A stretch of DNA of 64,000 nt from an uncultured Fodinibius sp. Lineage in GTDB: Bacteria; Bacteroidota; Rhodothermia; Balneolales; Balneolaceae. How positions within the stretch are numbered: position 1 is the first letter of the stretch; the number at the start of each line of letters is the position of its first letter. Below are positions 16,254 to 25,940 of this stretch, piece by piece. Location: contig CAJXMJ010000007.1 of the NCBI GenBank assembly GCA_913056455.1, positions 1 through 64,000 on the forward strand, in the 5' to 3' direction. Under the pieces are notes generated by a model that worked only from the letters and a program-made list of their open reading frames with translations, was not told the DNA's origin and did not search any database. Made by a program: the position numbers and the translations under genes.

Positions 16254-16799
16254 ATGGCACTTTTAGATTGGGAAGACCAAAGACCTCAACCCGATGAATT
16301 CGGTGAGTTCTATGAAGACTATATCAATCTTGTTGATGAACTAAACGTAATTCAGTCACTTATTCAGCAAGGACAACGAGTTTACACATTTATTCGTCAG
16401 CTTTCTGCAGATAAGGCAAAACATCGCTATGCCGATGACAAATGGAGCGTTAAAGAAATCATTGGCCACTTAGTAGATACCGAACGTATTATGGCATACA
16501 GGGCACTTTGTATCAGCCGGGGAGAACAAACAGCACTGCCGGGATATGATCATGAAGCTTACGTTGAGCAGGGTAACTTTGATCAACGGAGTCTGCAAAA
16601 TTTATCTGTAGAATATGATGCATTGCGTAATGCCAATATCAGCATGTTCAGCAGCTTTACGAAAGACCAAATGCTGCGAAAAGGAACTGCAAATGGTGTA
16701 ACCATTTCGGTTCGGGCATTAGCTTTTATAATTGCAGGACATGAAAAACACCACTTGACTGTCTTGAAAGACAAGTACAATGTTACGGGTCTAAACTAA
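16254..16799 (+). CDS. DinB-family protein
   Basis: 181 residues with the four-helix DinB_2 layout. The three metal-binding histidines can be placed: His in VKEIIGHLVDTERIM, and the two in IIAGHEKHHLTVLKDKY. Family members are metal-dependent, often thiol-transferring or of unknown function, and some are induced by DNA damage. Nothing here defines the substrate. The last 17 bases overlap the end of the convergent glycosyltransferase gene. Confidence 0.85.
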   Translation: MALLDWEDQRPQPDEFGEFYEDYINLVDELNVIQSLIQQGQRVYTFIRQLSADKAKHRYADDKWSVKEIIGHLVDTERIMAYRALCISRGEQTALPGYDHEAYVEQGNFDQRSLQNLSVEYDALRNANISMFSSFTKDQMLRKGTANGVTISVRALAFIIAGHEKHHLTVLKDKYNVTGLN

Positions 16800-17829
16800 C
16801 TCGTCGATCAGATGATTCAGTTGACTGAACCTGGGCTTTTCGCTCATTTATTCCAATTTCTAATATATTCCGGACTACTTCGTGGGGATCAGCAATCTTT
16901 TTTATTTCTGTAATCTTCTGCTCTTCCAGCCAATACCGAATGTTATCACAATTTTCTTCTAAATTGTTAACAACACTTATCCCCATTTGTTTTAGTGCCG
17001 CCGCATTACATTCTTGTTCATACTGTCTTAGGATTGGAATAGTTAGCAACTTCTTTCCAAGGTACATTGCTTCTGCACAGGTTTCAAAACCTGCATTACA
17101 AATAACCCCTTGGCAAGAAGCCAAACTATCTAAAAATGGTTCGTTGCTAACCGGATATACACGAATATGATCGTGTTGGACAGGGGTTCGACAGTATGGA
17201 GAAAATATGTGCCAATCGACTTCTGTAATCGGACCCAAAAACTTTTTCAATGCCCCGTGATGATAGGCCGATAAATAAACGGTAATGTGATCTTCATTCG
17301 TTGCTTTCAACTTTCGAATTGGTGAACGGATGATGGGTGGCTCAATAAACCTATCATATTGTTGAAAATGGAATCCAATGGCACGATCAGCAGGTGCAAA
17401 GTGCTGCAAAATAACTTCTGCTATCCTGGATTGCTGTTTCGGTCGTGGTGTATTAGGAGATAAAAACGAAGCTTGGTGACTTAAAGCAATACAAGGTATG
17501 TTTTTAAGCTTGGCCGCCCATGCAGATATTGGCTCATAATCACTCACAACCAGATCATAGTGCTGTAGTGAAATTCTATTAACATCTTTGATAAAAGAGA
17601 TTGGCCGCAGTTTCAGTAACGTATCTATAAATGATATTCCTCCCTCGTCATCATAAGAAAGGCTTACTCCATGCTTTATATATGCTACGAAGTCCTCTAT
17701 CCCCATGGCACTATTCCCACCACTGAGAAGAACATCAACCGAGACATATTTTGCTAACTGCGGTAATAATTCTTTTGCGCGACTTACATGTCCGTGACCG
17801 GTGCCCTGTATGCCGTAGAGTATTTTCAT
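16783..17829 (-). CDS. Glycosyltransferase of the MJ1255/VC2487 type (GT28-like)
   Basis: 348 residues. The N-terminal MKILYGIQGTGHGHVSRAKEL contains the glycine-rich GTGHGHxxR motif of GT28/MurG-like enzymes. The C-terminal ICNAGFETCAEAMYLGKKLLTIPILRQYEQECNA is the nucleotide-sugar-binding block (NAGxxTxxEAxxxGKPxL...QxEQ). Acceptor and sugar are unknown; a cell-envelope glycoconjugate is a reasonable guess. The start codon overlaps the stop of the upstream metallophosphoesterase as ATGA, so the two were translationally coupled. The same pairing of a phosphoesterase with this type of glycosyltransferase is common in bacteria as far as I recall, but I could not check this. Confidence 0.85.
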   Translation of the reverse strand: MKILYGIQGTGHGHVSRAKELLPQLAKYVSVDVLLSGGNSAMGIEDFVAYIKHGVSLSYDDEGGISFIDTLLKLRPISFIKDVNRISLQHYDLVVSDYEPISAWAAKLKNIPCIALSHQASFLSPNTPRPKQQSRIAEVILQHFAPADRAIGFHFQQYDRFIEPPIIRSPIRKLKATNEDHITVYLSAYHHGALKKFLGPITEVDWHIFSPYCRTPVQHDHIRVYPVSNEPFLDSLASCQGVICNAGFETCAEAMYLGKKLLTIPILRQYEQECNAAALKQMGISVVNNLEENCDNIRYWLEEQKITEIKKIADPHEVVRNILEIGINERKAQVQSTESSDRRVSLDP

Positions 17830-18644
17830 CGTATCACTGCGGTATTTCTTAATCTCTTTCTAATGGGCACCATTACGGAACTATTTTTATCGAGAAAATC
17901 ATCTTCGGCATATTTATACATTGACCATTCGCCCTCATCGAATTCGAGTGCAGTCAAATTTTCAACCCAATCTCCTGAATTCATGTAAATAACCGTGCCT
18001 TCCTCATTTTCATATCCCCGTATTTTTGGCTGATGAATATGTCCGCATATCACATAATCGTAGTTGTTTTGGATAGCGAGATCCATGGCCGCAACCTCAA
18101 AATCATCAATAAAGCGAACAGCCTTCTTGATGCTGTCTTTTATTCGTTTAGAAAGGGATACCTTACTTCGTCCCAACTTTTCCAGCATCCAGTTAACAAC
18201 ACGGTTAAATAGAATAAGCAGATCGTAGCCTTTCCCTCCTAACTTAGCCACCCATTTCGTCTGCTTCATTGTGATATCGAAGATGTCACCATGAAAGATC
18301 CAGCATTTTTCGCCATTTAAATCCAACACCAATTTGTCTCTCACAAAAAGTGGCCCCAGCTGCAGACCTGATATTTTTCGAATGACCTCGTCATGATTTC
18401 CCGTCAGGTAATAAATATCCGTACCATTGGCCATCATGCTTAAAAAGCACTTTACTACCCTCATGTGCGAATCGGGCCAGTAGTACTTTTTGAAATTCTA
18501 GATATCAAAAATATCCCCGTTCAGAATAAGTTTATCGGGAGCGATAGAATTCAAATACCTTGTAAGTTCAATGGCATGGCAACCTACGGTCCCCAAATGA
18601 AGGTCTGATAGAACAACTATGTCAACTGATCGCTTACTAGCCAT
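17826..18644 (-). pseudogene. LpxH-like metallophosphoesterase interrupted by an in-frame amber codon
   Basis: Read from the ATG at 18644 the frame encodes a 272-residue calcineurin-type phosphoesterase, except that codon 49 (18498-18500) is TAG. Before it lie the metal motifs DLHLG and NGDIFD. After it come NFKKYYWPDSH, TGNHDE, WIFHGDIFD and VICGHIHQP, so all catalytic blocks are present but split. Trp is expected at the stop position (GDIFDIW...), so a single G-to-A change explains it. The open part from M61 (18464) lacks the first two metal motifs and would be inactive alone. Full-length members of this group resemble UDP-2,3-diacylglucosamine diphosphatases. The 3' end overlaps the glycosyltransferase start (ATGA). 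Possible explanations are a recent inactivation, a sequencing error or readthrough. Confidence 0.85.
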
Positions 18645-18812
18645 ATTCTGTAGTAATTTTTGGTATAATAAACGGTAGTTATGTTATTGAACTATAATCT
18701 CAGTATTACTAATAGATCATCCATAAAAGCAGTTAACGACCCTTACTTCTTTCCAAGGCAAGGATATGTTAGCTTTTAAGTTCCAATTTTTAATTCAAGA
18801 TAGCTGATAATC

Positions 18813-19271
18813 ATGGCTAAAGATTCTGATAAGAAGAAAATTGTACACGCGCATCTCCCCAAAGAAGAAACCTATACCACAACACTCACAGCCGGCAAAC
18901 ATGAATTTAAGGGCGACGAACCCGAAACAGTGGACGGTGGAAAAGATAAAGGTCCCGATCCTTACGATTACCTATTGATGTCATTAGGCTCATGTACAGT
19001 AATGACCATCAAGATGTACGTTCAGCACAAAGGATGGGAAAACGTGGAAGACATCTATATGGAGCTTCGCCACAACAAACGTCATGACGAGGATTGTCAA
19101 AACTGTGAGGACCCCAAAAGCAGAATTGATGTTATTGAAAAAGAAGTGATTGTAGAAGGAGATATTTCTGACGAACAGCTCGACCGTATCCTGGATATCT
19201 CCCAAAAATGTCCCGTACATCGTACATTGATGAGTGATATCAAATTAGAGAGCAGCATAACTCGAAAATAG
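18813..19271 (+). CDS. OsmC/Ohr-family protein
   Basis: 152 residues. The family's two reactive cysteines are visible: one in LLMSLGSCTVMTIKMY and one in SQKCPVHRTL. GPDPYDYLLMSLGSCTVM is the characteristic loop and helix of OsmC proteins, which reduce organic hydroperoxides as dimers. An extra charged insert with two more cysteines (EDCQNCEDPKSR) sits between them and could bind metal, though this is only inferred. The gene is divergent from the interrupted phosphoesterase and converges on gcvP, with a two-tier inverted repeat between. Confidence 0.9.
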   Translation: MAKDSDKKKIVHAHLPKEETYTTTLTAGKHEFKGDEPETVDGGKDKGPDPYDYLLMSLGSCTVMTIKMYVQHKGWENVEDIYMELRHNKRHDEDCQNCEDPKSRIDVIEKEVIVEGDISDEQLDRILDISQKCPVHRTLMSDIKLESSITRK

Positions 19272-19290
19272 ATTTGCTCCTCTAACAACT

Positions 19291-19346
19291 GCTTAAATAG
19301 AGAAGCCCACGGATTCACCGTGGGCAAGAAATGGATTAATTTAAGC
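19291..19346. terminator. Two-tier inverted repeat between convergent osmC-like and gcvP genes
   Basis: An inner hairpin (GCCCACGG / CCGTGGGC, loop ATTCA, 19305-19325) sits inside a second, outer pair GCTTAAAT (19291-19298) / ATTTAAGC (19339-19346). It lies in the 102 bases between two convergent stop codons, so a bidirectional terminator is the simplest reading. There is no clear T-run on either strand. Confidence 0.5.
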
Positions 19347-19373
19347 ATTAGGCTTCTATTCAAATCCAATAAT

Positions 19374-22289
19374 TTAGTCCACAGCTGCCGGTTCTTGTCC
19401 CTCACTGTAAGCGTCCATAGGCACACAATTACACATCAGGTTACGATCACCATAGGCATCATCAACGCGACTGACTGCCGGCCAGAATTTATTGAACTGT
19501 AGATAATCCAGCGGGAATATTGCCTTTTCGCGACTATAGGGACGATCCCAATCATCGGCCATTGCTACGCGCATTGTATGAGGTGCATGCTTAAGCACAT
19601 TATTTTCGGGATCGGCATTCCCCTCTTCAATTTCTTTTATTTCTTCGCGAATAGAGATCATCGCCTCACAAAAACGATCAAGCTCTTCTTTCGTTTCACT
19701 TTCGGTAGGCTCAATCATGAGGGTTCCGGGTACCGGGAATGACATGGTGGGAGCATGGAACCCATAATCCATCAAGCGCTTAGCTACATCAATTGATTCT
19801 ATGCCTGCGGATTGTTTAAAGGGACGTATATCCACAATAAATTCATGAGCAGTACGCCCGTTTTTCCCAGTGTATAAAATGGGATAATGATCCTTTAACC
19901 GTTCCTTCAAATAGTTCGCATTAAGAATAGCCGTTTCAGAGACCTTAGTTAGCCCTTCGGCTCCCATCATTTTGATATACGCATATGAAATAGATAAAAT
20001 ACTGGCACTGCCCCATGGCGCTGCCGAAATACTTTTAATAGCATGTTCACCTCCGGTTTCCTTCACGGGATTACCCGGCAAAAACGGAGCCAATTCCTGG
20101 GTAGCAGCAATCGGTCCCATTCCCGGCCCACCGCCGCCGTGTGGAATACAGAACGTTTTATGAAGGTTCAAGTGACAAACATCAGCACCAATTTCGGCCG
20201 GACTGGTAAGTCCAACCTGGGCATTCATATTCGCTCCATCCATGTATACTAAGCCGCCATTATCATGAATGACCTGGCAAATCTCTTTGATATCTTCCTC
20301 AAATACGCCGTGCGTTGAAGGATAGGTCACCATGAGTGCTGCCAGATTATCCTTATTAGCCTCAACCTTCTGCCGCAAGTCATCGAGATCAATATTTCCA
20401 TGTTCATCGCACTCTGTAACAACCACGTCCATCCCAGCCATAACCGCACTGGCAGGATTCGTTCCATGAGCAGAATCAGGGACAATCGTCACATTGCGAT
20501 GATCTTCACCGCGATGCTTGTGATAAGCACGGATGGTCATAAGCCCCGAAAATTCACCCTGTGCTCCCGAGTTTGGCTGCAGCGAGACTGCCGGAAATCC
20601 GGTAATAGCGCCAAGCTGATGCTCTAACTTATCAAACAAATCATGATATCCTTCAGCCTGATCTTTGGGCGCAAAAGGATGTAATTTACCAAACTCCGTC
20701 CACGTAAGTGGAATCATCTCCGAGGTAGCATTGAGCTTCATCGTACAAGAGCCCAATGATATCATAGAATGAACTAATGAGAGGTCCTTATTTTCCAGCT
20801 TCTTTAAATAACGAAGCATCTCATGTTCAGAGTGATATAGATTAAATACCGGATGCTCTAAATATTCTGATGTTCGAGACAGCTTGTCCGGATAATTGAC
20901 CTCAACAGATTTGGACAGCTTGGCTACATTAACCTTTTCCTCACTGTTAATCAGGGATGCAAAAATTGAGAGCAGTTCCTCAACGTGATCCAGATCTTTC
21001 ACTTCATCAAAAGCAATACCAACAGCCGGTTCGTCGAAATAGCGTAAGTTTAGTTTGTGATCAAGCGCTTTACGGCGGAGCTTTTCTTTCTGATCATCGT
21101 CTTGAAGCCTTACTTTAAGTGTATCAAAATAGAGGTCGTTTGCTACTTCAAAACCAAGTTTCTCAAGACCTTTATCCATTATCTTTGCCAATCCGTGTAT
21201 TCGCTCAGCAATGCGTCGCAAACCTTTTGGCCCGTGATATACTGCATAAAACCCGGCAATCACAGCAAGAAGAACCTGGGCCGTACAGATGTTGGATGTA
21301 GCCTTTTCACGCCGTATGTGTTGCTCCCTCGTTTGAAGTGCCATACGATAGACAGGATTCTCTTCAGTATCTTGAGTAACCCCAATAATACGTCCCGGAA
21401 TCTTGCGCTTATATTTTTCCCGAGTTGCAAAATATGCGGCATGCGGGCCGCCATATCCCATGGGCACACCAAATCGCTGGGTAGAACCCACAACAACATC
21501 AGCTCCCATTTCACCAGGCGGGGTCAATAAAGTAAGACTCAATAAATCAGCAGCTACTACCGACTGCACATTATTCTCCTCACAAGCGGCAATTAAATCC
21601 GAGTAATCTTCAACGGTCCCATCCGTAGCAGGATACTGTAACAAGACACCAAAAAGCTCCTTGTCTGTGACATCAAGCTCTTTATGGTCACCGACCACTA
21701 CCTCGATATCAAGCGGCTCAGCACGTCCTTCCACCACATCTATTGTTTGGGGATGACAAAGCTCCGAGACAAAAAACTTATGGGCTTTCTTACGCTTGGC
21801 ACCGCGCCGCATAGAATAGAGCATCGACATGGCTTCTGCTGCTGAGGTTCCCTCATCCAACAACGAAGCATTGGCCAGTTCCCTTCCGGTCAAATCAGAA
21901 ACCATCGTCTGAAAATTAATAAGCGCTTCGAGTCGTCCTTGGGCAATCTCAGCCTGGTAGGGAGTATAAGCCGTATACCATCCGGGATTTTCGAGCACAT
22001 TGCGCAAAATTACATTGGGAGTCAACGTATCGTGATAGCCCATGCCAATGTACGATTCAAAAATCTTATTCTTATTTGCAAGCTCACGAAACTCCTCCAA
22101 AAACCGATATTCACTCATCGGTTCATCAAGGTCAATTTTTTGCTGCAATCGAATACCTTTGGGGATGGTTTGACTAATTAACTCATCAATAGAATCAGCA
22201 CCAATGGCCGAAAGCATTTCATTTTCCTGCTCTTCATCGGGACCATTATGGCGGTTCATAAAGCGTTCTTTCTCAAAATCGATGCTCAT
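19374..22289 (-). CDS. gcvP: Glycine dehydrogenase (decarboxylating), glycine cleavage P-protein
   Basis: About 971 residues from [16 protein letters not shown] (22289); the frame stays open upstream to 22376, but the added 29 residues are basic and unconserved. It is the single-chain (fused P1/P2) form. The PLP lysine lies in [21 protein letters not shown] and the N-terminal half carries [33 protein letters not shown]. It decarboxylates glycine and passes the aminomethyl group to the H-protein lipoamide. gcvT and gcvH are not in the window. The region upstream contains a 105-base inverted-repeat structure that may be a structured leader. Confidence 0.97.
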   Translation of the reverse strand: MSIDFEKERFMNRHNGPDEEQENEMLSAIGADSIDELISQTIPKGIRLQQKIDLDEPMSEYRFLEEFRELANKNKIFESYIGMGYHDTLTPNVILRNVLENPGWYTAYTPYQAEIAQGRLEALINFQTMVSDLTGRELANASLLDEGTSAAEAMSMLYSMRRGAKRKKAHKFFVSELCHPQTIDVVEGRAEPLDIEVVVGDHKELDVTDKELFGVLLQYPATDGTVEDYSDLIAACEENNVQSVVAADLLSLTLLTPPGEMGADVVVGSTQRFGVPMGYGGPHAAYFATREKYKRKIPGRIIGVTQDTEENPVYRMALQTREQHIRREKATSNICTAQVLLAVIAGFYAVYHGPKGLRRIAERIHGLAKIMDKGLEKLGFEVANDLYFDTLKVRLQDDDQKEKLRRKALDHKLNLRYFDEPAVGIAFDEVKDLDHVEELLSIFASLINSEEKVNVAKLSKSVEVNYPDKLSRTSEYLEHPVFNLYHSEHEMLRYLKKLENKDLSLVHSMISLGSCTMKLNATSEMIPLTWTEFGKLHPFAPKDQAEGYHDLFDKLEHQLGAITGFPAVSLQPNSGAQGEFSGLMTIRAYHKHRGEDHRNVTIVPDSAHGTNPASAVMAGMDVVVTECDEHGNIDLDDLRQKVEANKDNLAALMVTYPSTHGVFEEDIKEICQVIHDNGGLVYMDGANMNAQVGLTSPAEIGADVCHLNLHKTFCIPHGGGGPGMGPIAATQELAPFLPGNPVKETGGEHAIKSISAAPWGSASILSISYAYIKMMGAEGLTKVSETAILNANYLKERLKDHYPILYTGKNGRTAHEFIVDIRPFKQSAGIESIDVAKRLMDYGFHAPTMSFPVPGTLMIEPTESETKEELDRFCEAMISIREEIKEIEEGNADPENNVLKHAPHTMRVAMADDWDRPYSREKAIFPLDYLQFNKFWPAVSRVDDAYGDRNLMCNCVPMDAYSEGQEPAAVD

Positions 22290-22371
22290 CGAAAAGGATT
22301 TTTTATTAAAAAAGCGTTGAAATAAATAACAATCCCGCCTTACTAAAGGTTCTTCTTTGAATAAAGAAATC

Positions 22372-22476
22372 ACCAATCTTAACGGAGATTATATAAGTGC
22401 AAGAAGGTAAGGAAAAGTCTCCGAAATAAACAGCCTATAACTCTTCTCATGATCGACTTTTAAGTATAAGATTGGT
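22372..22476 (-). repeat. 105-base inverted-repeat structure upstream of gcvP
   Basis: ACCAATCTTA (22372-22381) and TAAGATTGGT (22467-22476) are perfect 10-base inverted repeats. Inside them CGGAGA and TCTCCG form a second stem. On the gcvP strand the outer stem would close 82 bases before the gcvP ATG. It could be a structured mRNA leader, a protein-binding site or a small inverted-repeat element. No flanking duplication was seen. Confidence 0.6.
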
Positions 22477-22507
22477 ACTGAGTGAAAGAAAGGCATATTC
22501 AGTAATT

Positions 22508-22528
22508 AGAGCTCTCCGCATGAGCTCT
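22508..22528 (-). terminator. Hairpin just after the metal permease gene
   Basis: AGAGCTC and GAGCTCT form a 7-bp stem around a 7-base loop, two bases after the permease stop codon on the minus strand. The following bases are A/T-rich but contain no true T-run, so it is at best a weak terminator. Confidence 0.35.
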
Positions 22529-22530
22529 TA

Positions 22531-23748
22531 TCATCCAAGAACACCGAATCCCATGCTGGCATATGGCCAGAAATAGTATATCAAAACTCCCACAATCAGG
22601 GCCGGTATTGTCGTATAGATAGTAGCAATAATAGCCGCTTTCATATCGATAGCCATGAGGGGAAACAGCGCATCCCCATCTTGACTAATAGCATTGGCTA
22701 CTAAAGCAGAAAAAGGGATTTGGTTACTGGCATAAAGCGTGGCAAAAATGATCTGAGGACCACATCCAGGCACAATACCCAATGCAGCTCCGGCTATCGG
22801 TGCCCAAATTCCTACGGCCGTTGCCAGTGCTCCAATATTCAGAGAGAAAATAACGATCGAATATTCATAAATAAGGTACGCAACAATTACCCAGACCGTG
22901 ACCATACTTGTTTCCATTGCGGCATGTTTAAACGCAGCATAGGTGTTGGAAAAATTACGCATTCGGCCAGAGCACTCCTCTCCAATAATACGCCGTCCAA
23001 CGATATAAAGATAGAATGATAACGTTGTACCTAAAAGTCCTGCCACAGTGAAGAGAGTCGGAAAATCGAGCCCAAAAGCAAGGGGGACCTCCGGGGCTCC
23101 ACGACGTAAATACTCAATACCTGCAATCAATCCGGCAATTGCCAATCCCCACCAGGCAATATGAATTGCGTGGCTGACCTTGTGCCAAAATCCACCTTTA
23201 CGCAAATTAGTAGAGGTATCATGATCACAACTTCTATCAATATTGGGAATACTTGGCTTATCATTGCTTACATTAGTTGTTTTAAAACTACCGTTCATCA
23301 CCGAGTCCCCAATCTGTTGAAAAGCACGATCGAGGCGGCCGGTACCCAATCCCCAATAGTCGATAGCATAACCAAAGAGAATCCCCGCTAATGCTGCCAA
23401 CCCATAAGCATATAACGCCGCAACCGGGGCCTGGGTGAGAATAACAAAAGCAGAATCACCGGCTGTTGCTGTAAGCGTTGCCACAACCGTTCCAAAACTA
23501 ATAGAACCACGCACATACAACGGCATGGCAATTATCGCTCCTCCGCACCCGGGAGTTAATCCAAGCAATGCGCCTGCGAGAGGCTGTAAATGTTTGTTCT
23601 TCTCAAGAAACCGTACCAGCCGTCCGCCTGACTGATACTGTATATAGCTAAATAACAATACCGTAATTGCTACAAACGCGCTTACCTGAACAAACCCATC
23701 GCGGACTGAAAATATAAAGATATCAGTAAGCTCTTGGACTGTAATCAT
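22531..23748 (-). CDS. Putative 10-TM heavy-metal/manganese exporter (ArsP_2-like permease)
   Basis: 405 residues, strongly hydrophobic, with two related halves. Each half carries the same motif: GALLGLTPGCGGAIIAMPLYVRG near residue 60-80 and GAALGIVPGCGPQIIFATLYASNQ near 325-345. This internal repeat with PGCG is typical of the putative 10-TM heavy-metal exporter family (ArsP_2), some members of which are annotated as manganese transporters. A His/Asp/Cys-containing hydrophilic loop (residues about 160-185) could sense metal. It faces a ZIP transporter gene across 294 bases that hold two TTAG-N6-CTAA repeats, which supports a role in metal balance. The metal is unknown. Confidence 0.78.
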   Translation of the reverse strand: MITVQELTDIFIFSVRDGFVQVSAFVAITVLLFSYIQYQSGGRLVRFLEKNKHLQPLAGALLGLTPGCGGAIIAMPLYVRGSISFGTVVATLTATAGDSAFVILTQAPVAALYAYGLAALAGILFGYAIDYWGLGTGRLDRAFQQIGDSVMNGSFKTTNVSNDKPSIPNIDRSCDHDTSTNLRKGGFWHKVSHAIHIAWWGLAIAGLIAGIEYLRRGAPEVPLAFGLDFPTLFTVAGLLGTTLSFYLYIVGRRIIGEECSGRMRNFSNTYAAFKHAAMETSMVTVWVIVAYLIYEYSIVIFSLNIGALATAVGIWAPIAGAALGIVPGCGPQIIFATLYASNQIPFSALVANAISQDGDALFPLMAIDMKAAIIATIYTTIPALIVGVLIYYFWPYASMGFGVLG

Positions 23749-23839
23749 ATCTAATAACTATACCTTGCTACTTTCACTTAGCTCACAAATAATGTTGTTA
23801 AGACCATTAAATAATTAATAAGCTTAATATAATATAAAT

Positions 23840-23855
23840 TTTAGACTAAGCTAAA
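23840..23855. promoter_or_regulatory. Candidate DtxR/MntR-type operator 1
   Basis: TTTAG-N6-CTAAA inverted repeat in the divergent metal-transporter intergenic region. It lies about 25 bases upstream of the ZIP gene's TACTTTTG -7 box, that is, over its -33 region. The half-site resembles those of DtxR-family metalloregulators (TTAGG...CCTAA-like). The regulator gene is not in the window. Confidence 0.5.
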
Positions 23856-23879
23856 CTTATGACTGGGATATCATTTTCC

Positions 23880-23887
23880 TACTTTTG
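23880..23887 (+). promoter_or_regulatory. TAnnTTTG -7 box for the ZIP transporter gene
   Basis: TACTTTTG fits the Bacteroidota -7 consensus and lies between the two candidate operators. It would give a leader of about 150 bases before the ATG at 24043. Confidence 0.45.
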
Positions 23888-23950
23888 CAAACAGCGAATG
23901 GCTTACAACAACACTTGAAGAAAAAAAAGCAAGTCCCAATAATTAGATTA

Positions 23951-23964
23951 TTAGATCAAACTAA
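23951..23964. promoter_or_regulatory. Candidate DtxR/MntR-type operator 2
   Basis: TTAG-N6-CTAA, the same half-sites and spacing as operator 1, lying downstream of the predicted ZIP transcription start. Two identical patterns within 294 bases support a shared regulator. Confidence 0.45.
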
Positions 23965-24042
23965 AATTTTCTTTCATTAAACATTTAATAGAAGTAAAAT
24001 CATTGTTTAACCTCTTTCGTTTACAAATACGGATTACAACCT

Positions 24043-24879
24043 ATGGACATCACAGTTATACAAGAATGGTTTTTATCTATCGGTGCTGTTTACCAAAGCC
24101 TCTTTGGGGGACTCTTTACCTGGGGATTAACCGCCCTGGGGGCAGCACTTGTATTTCTTACCAAATCAGTAAATTATAAGTTGCTCGATACAATGATGGG
24201 TTTTGCTGCTGGTGTAATGATTGCCGCCAGCTTTTGGTCATTGTTAGTACCATCCATAGACATGGCTTCTGCACAAGGTATGATAGAATGGCTGCCGGCG
24301 GTCATTGGATTTCTAACCGGTGGCATTTTTCTGCGGATCTGTGATGCCTATCTCCCCCACCTACACATCGGATTGCCCATTGAAGAAGCAGAAGGGGTCC
24401 CAACATCGTGGCGCAGAGCAACGTTATTGGTACTGGCCATTACTCTCCACAATATTCCTGAGGGCCTCGCTATTGGCGTTCTCTTCGGTGCTGCAGCATC
24501 TGGCATTGAAGCAGCAGGAGGCGCTACAGTAATTGGGGCTGTTACCTTAGCAATAGGTATTGGCATCCAAAACTTCCCGGAGGGAACAGCCGTATCTATG
24601 CCTTTGCGTCGTGAGGGGCTATCAGCCGGCAAAAGTTTTTGGTATGGACAACTATCAGGCATTGTGGAACCCATATCAGCAGTTATTGGTGCCGCAGCAG
24701 TACTAATGGTTCAACCTCTTTTGCCCTATGCCCTCGCTTTTGCAGCCGGGGCTATGATTTACGTTGTCATTGAGGAACTAATACCCGAATCTCAACTCCA
24801 TGGTAATACCGACTTAGCTACCCTCGGCACCATGATTGGTTTTAGTGTCATGATGATTCTGGATGTTGCCTTAGGTTAA
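24043..24879 (+). CDS. ZIP-family metal transporter (GufA/ZupT-like)
   Basis: 278 residues with about eight membrane helices. The two ZIP metal-binding helices are intact: [16 protein letters not shown] and [17 protein letters not shown], and a third conserved Glu lies in [17 protein letters not shown] proteins carry Zn, Fe or Mn into the cytoplasm. The gene is divergent from a putative metal exporter and has its own -7 box flanked by two candidate metalloregulator boxes. The pair looks like an importer/exporter set for one metal; this is inference. A response regulator gene follows after 60 bases. Confidence 0.92.
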   Translation: MDITVIQEWFLSIGAVYQSLFGGLFTWGLTALGAALVFLTKSVNYKLLDTMMGFAAGVMIAASFWSLLVPSIDMASAQGMIEWLPAVIGFLTGGIFLRICDAYLPHLHIGLPIEEAEGVPTSWRRATLLVLAITLHNIPEGLAIGVLFGAAASGIEAAGGATVIGAVTLAIGIGIQNFPEGTAVSMPLRREGLSAGKSFWYGQLSGIVEPISAVIGAAAVLMVQPLLPYALAFAAGAMIYVVIEELIPESQLHGNTDLATLGTMIGFSVMMILDVALG

Positions 24880-24939
24880 GTCCAAAAAAATTATTTTATT
24901 ACTTACAACTTAAAATAAGGTGGGATCAAGTGACGCAAG

Positions 24940-25329
24940 ATGGCTAATTCAGTAACAGACAAAAAAGTTCTTATCGTTGAAGATGACATGATCATTTCTA
25001 TGGTCCTGGAGCGAATGATAAAAAAACTCGGCCACCAGGTTGTCAAAAAGGTTATCGCCGGCCAAGATGCAATCGACTCTACTTTTGAGCTCGAGCCTGA
25101 TTTAATCCTCATGGATATACAGCTCAAAGACGATATTGACGGCATTATGGCGATGCAAAAAATCCGCGAAAAATCGGACGTACATGTAATTTACATTACC
25201 GGTAACTCCGACCAGTATAACCTTGAGCGGGCCAAAAAAACTGATTTTGTAGATTACTTGGTAAAACCTATTCAAATGAGCCACCTGAAGAAGTCTATCA
25301 GTAAAGCTTTTGCTGAACAGATGTCTTAA
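24940..25329 (+). CDS. Single-domain response regulator
   Basis: 129 residues, a receiver domain alone. The acidic pocket (E14, D15, D16), the phosphoacceptor D59 in LILMDIQ, T87 in YITG and K109 in LVKP are all present, so it should be phosphorylated normally. With no output domain, it probably acts by protein contact or as a phosphorelay step. MDIQLKDDIDGI is typical of the CheY-like group that pairs with HisKA_2/HWE kinases, which makes the kinase at 31.5-33.0 kb a possible but unproven partner. It follows the ZIP gene on the same strand. Confidence 0.9.
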   Translation: MANSVTDKKVLIVEDDMIISMVLERMIKKLGHQVVKKVIAGQDAIDSTFELEPDLILMDIQLKDDIDGIMAMQKIREKSDVHVIYITGNSDQYNLERAKKTDFVDYLVKPIQMSHLKKSISKAFAEQMS

Positions 25330-25466
25330 AAAAGCAGTACTCCCTCTCTGTACAGGACTTAATTCTCCTTATTGCTATTTAACAAAAGAGTAATAACATT
25401 GTTATAGCAGGATATTATTACTTAACATTCTTCGCAGCTGTTACTTCTTAATAAACAGGAGGAGTT

Positions 25467-25940
25467 ATGGAAGCTAATCTTTTGATCGCTGCAATTTCAG
25501 GTTTAATAGGTGCACTAATATTAACCCTTCTTATCTACCTGTTAAAACTATTCGGACAAGATCTTGATATCCCCTACCTCATTGGGACGCGATTCGTAGA
25601 TATAAAAAACAAAACACAAGTTTATCTTGTGGGTATATTACTACACCTGCTAATTGGGGCCGGATGGGGTGTCTTATATGTGATACTACTTACCGCCATG
25701 GTAGTAACGCCCAATTGGCCGGCTGGCATTCTTTGGGGATTCGGGCATGGTATTTTTGTAGGTGCTATGATTGGAATAATTGCAGATACCCATCCCTATA
25801 TAGGGGAAGATCAACCCATTAAAAGCCCGGGCATTTTAGGTCAAGAATGGGGTGCCCTTATGCCCTACTGGATTTTAGTTCTCCATATCATTTTTGGGGT
25901 ATGCACGCTGTCTATTTATCATTGGTGGCTTATTGGATAG
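25467..25940 (+). CDS. Hypothetical membrane protein
   Basis: 157 residues with about four hydrophobic segments (around residues 5-30, 50-75, 85-110, 132-155). I do not recognise a family. The repeated Gly/His-containing stretch ILWGFGHGIFVGAMIGIIADTHPYIG could line a membrane cavity. It is preceded by AGGAGG, a good ribosome site. Its last 11 bases overlap the end of the convergent PH-domain gene. Confidence 0.7.
   Translation: MEANLLIAAISGLIGALILTLLIYLLKLFGQDLDIPYLIGTRFVDIKNKTQVYLVGILLHLLIGAGWGVLYVILLTAMVVTPNWPAGILWGFGHGIFVGAMIGIIADTHPYIGEDQPIKSPGILGQEWGALMPYWILVLHIIFGVCTLSIYHWWLIG

Noticed and set aside
22372-22476. MITE-like element (10-base terminal inverted repeats)
   Set aside because: No flanking target duplication and no second copy noticed in the window; left as an unexplained structure.
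22290-22530. Glycine riboswitch upstream of gcvP
   Set aside because: The conserved glycine-aptamer core (tandem GGAGAG-type) is not present.
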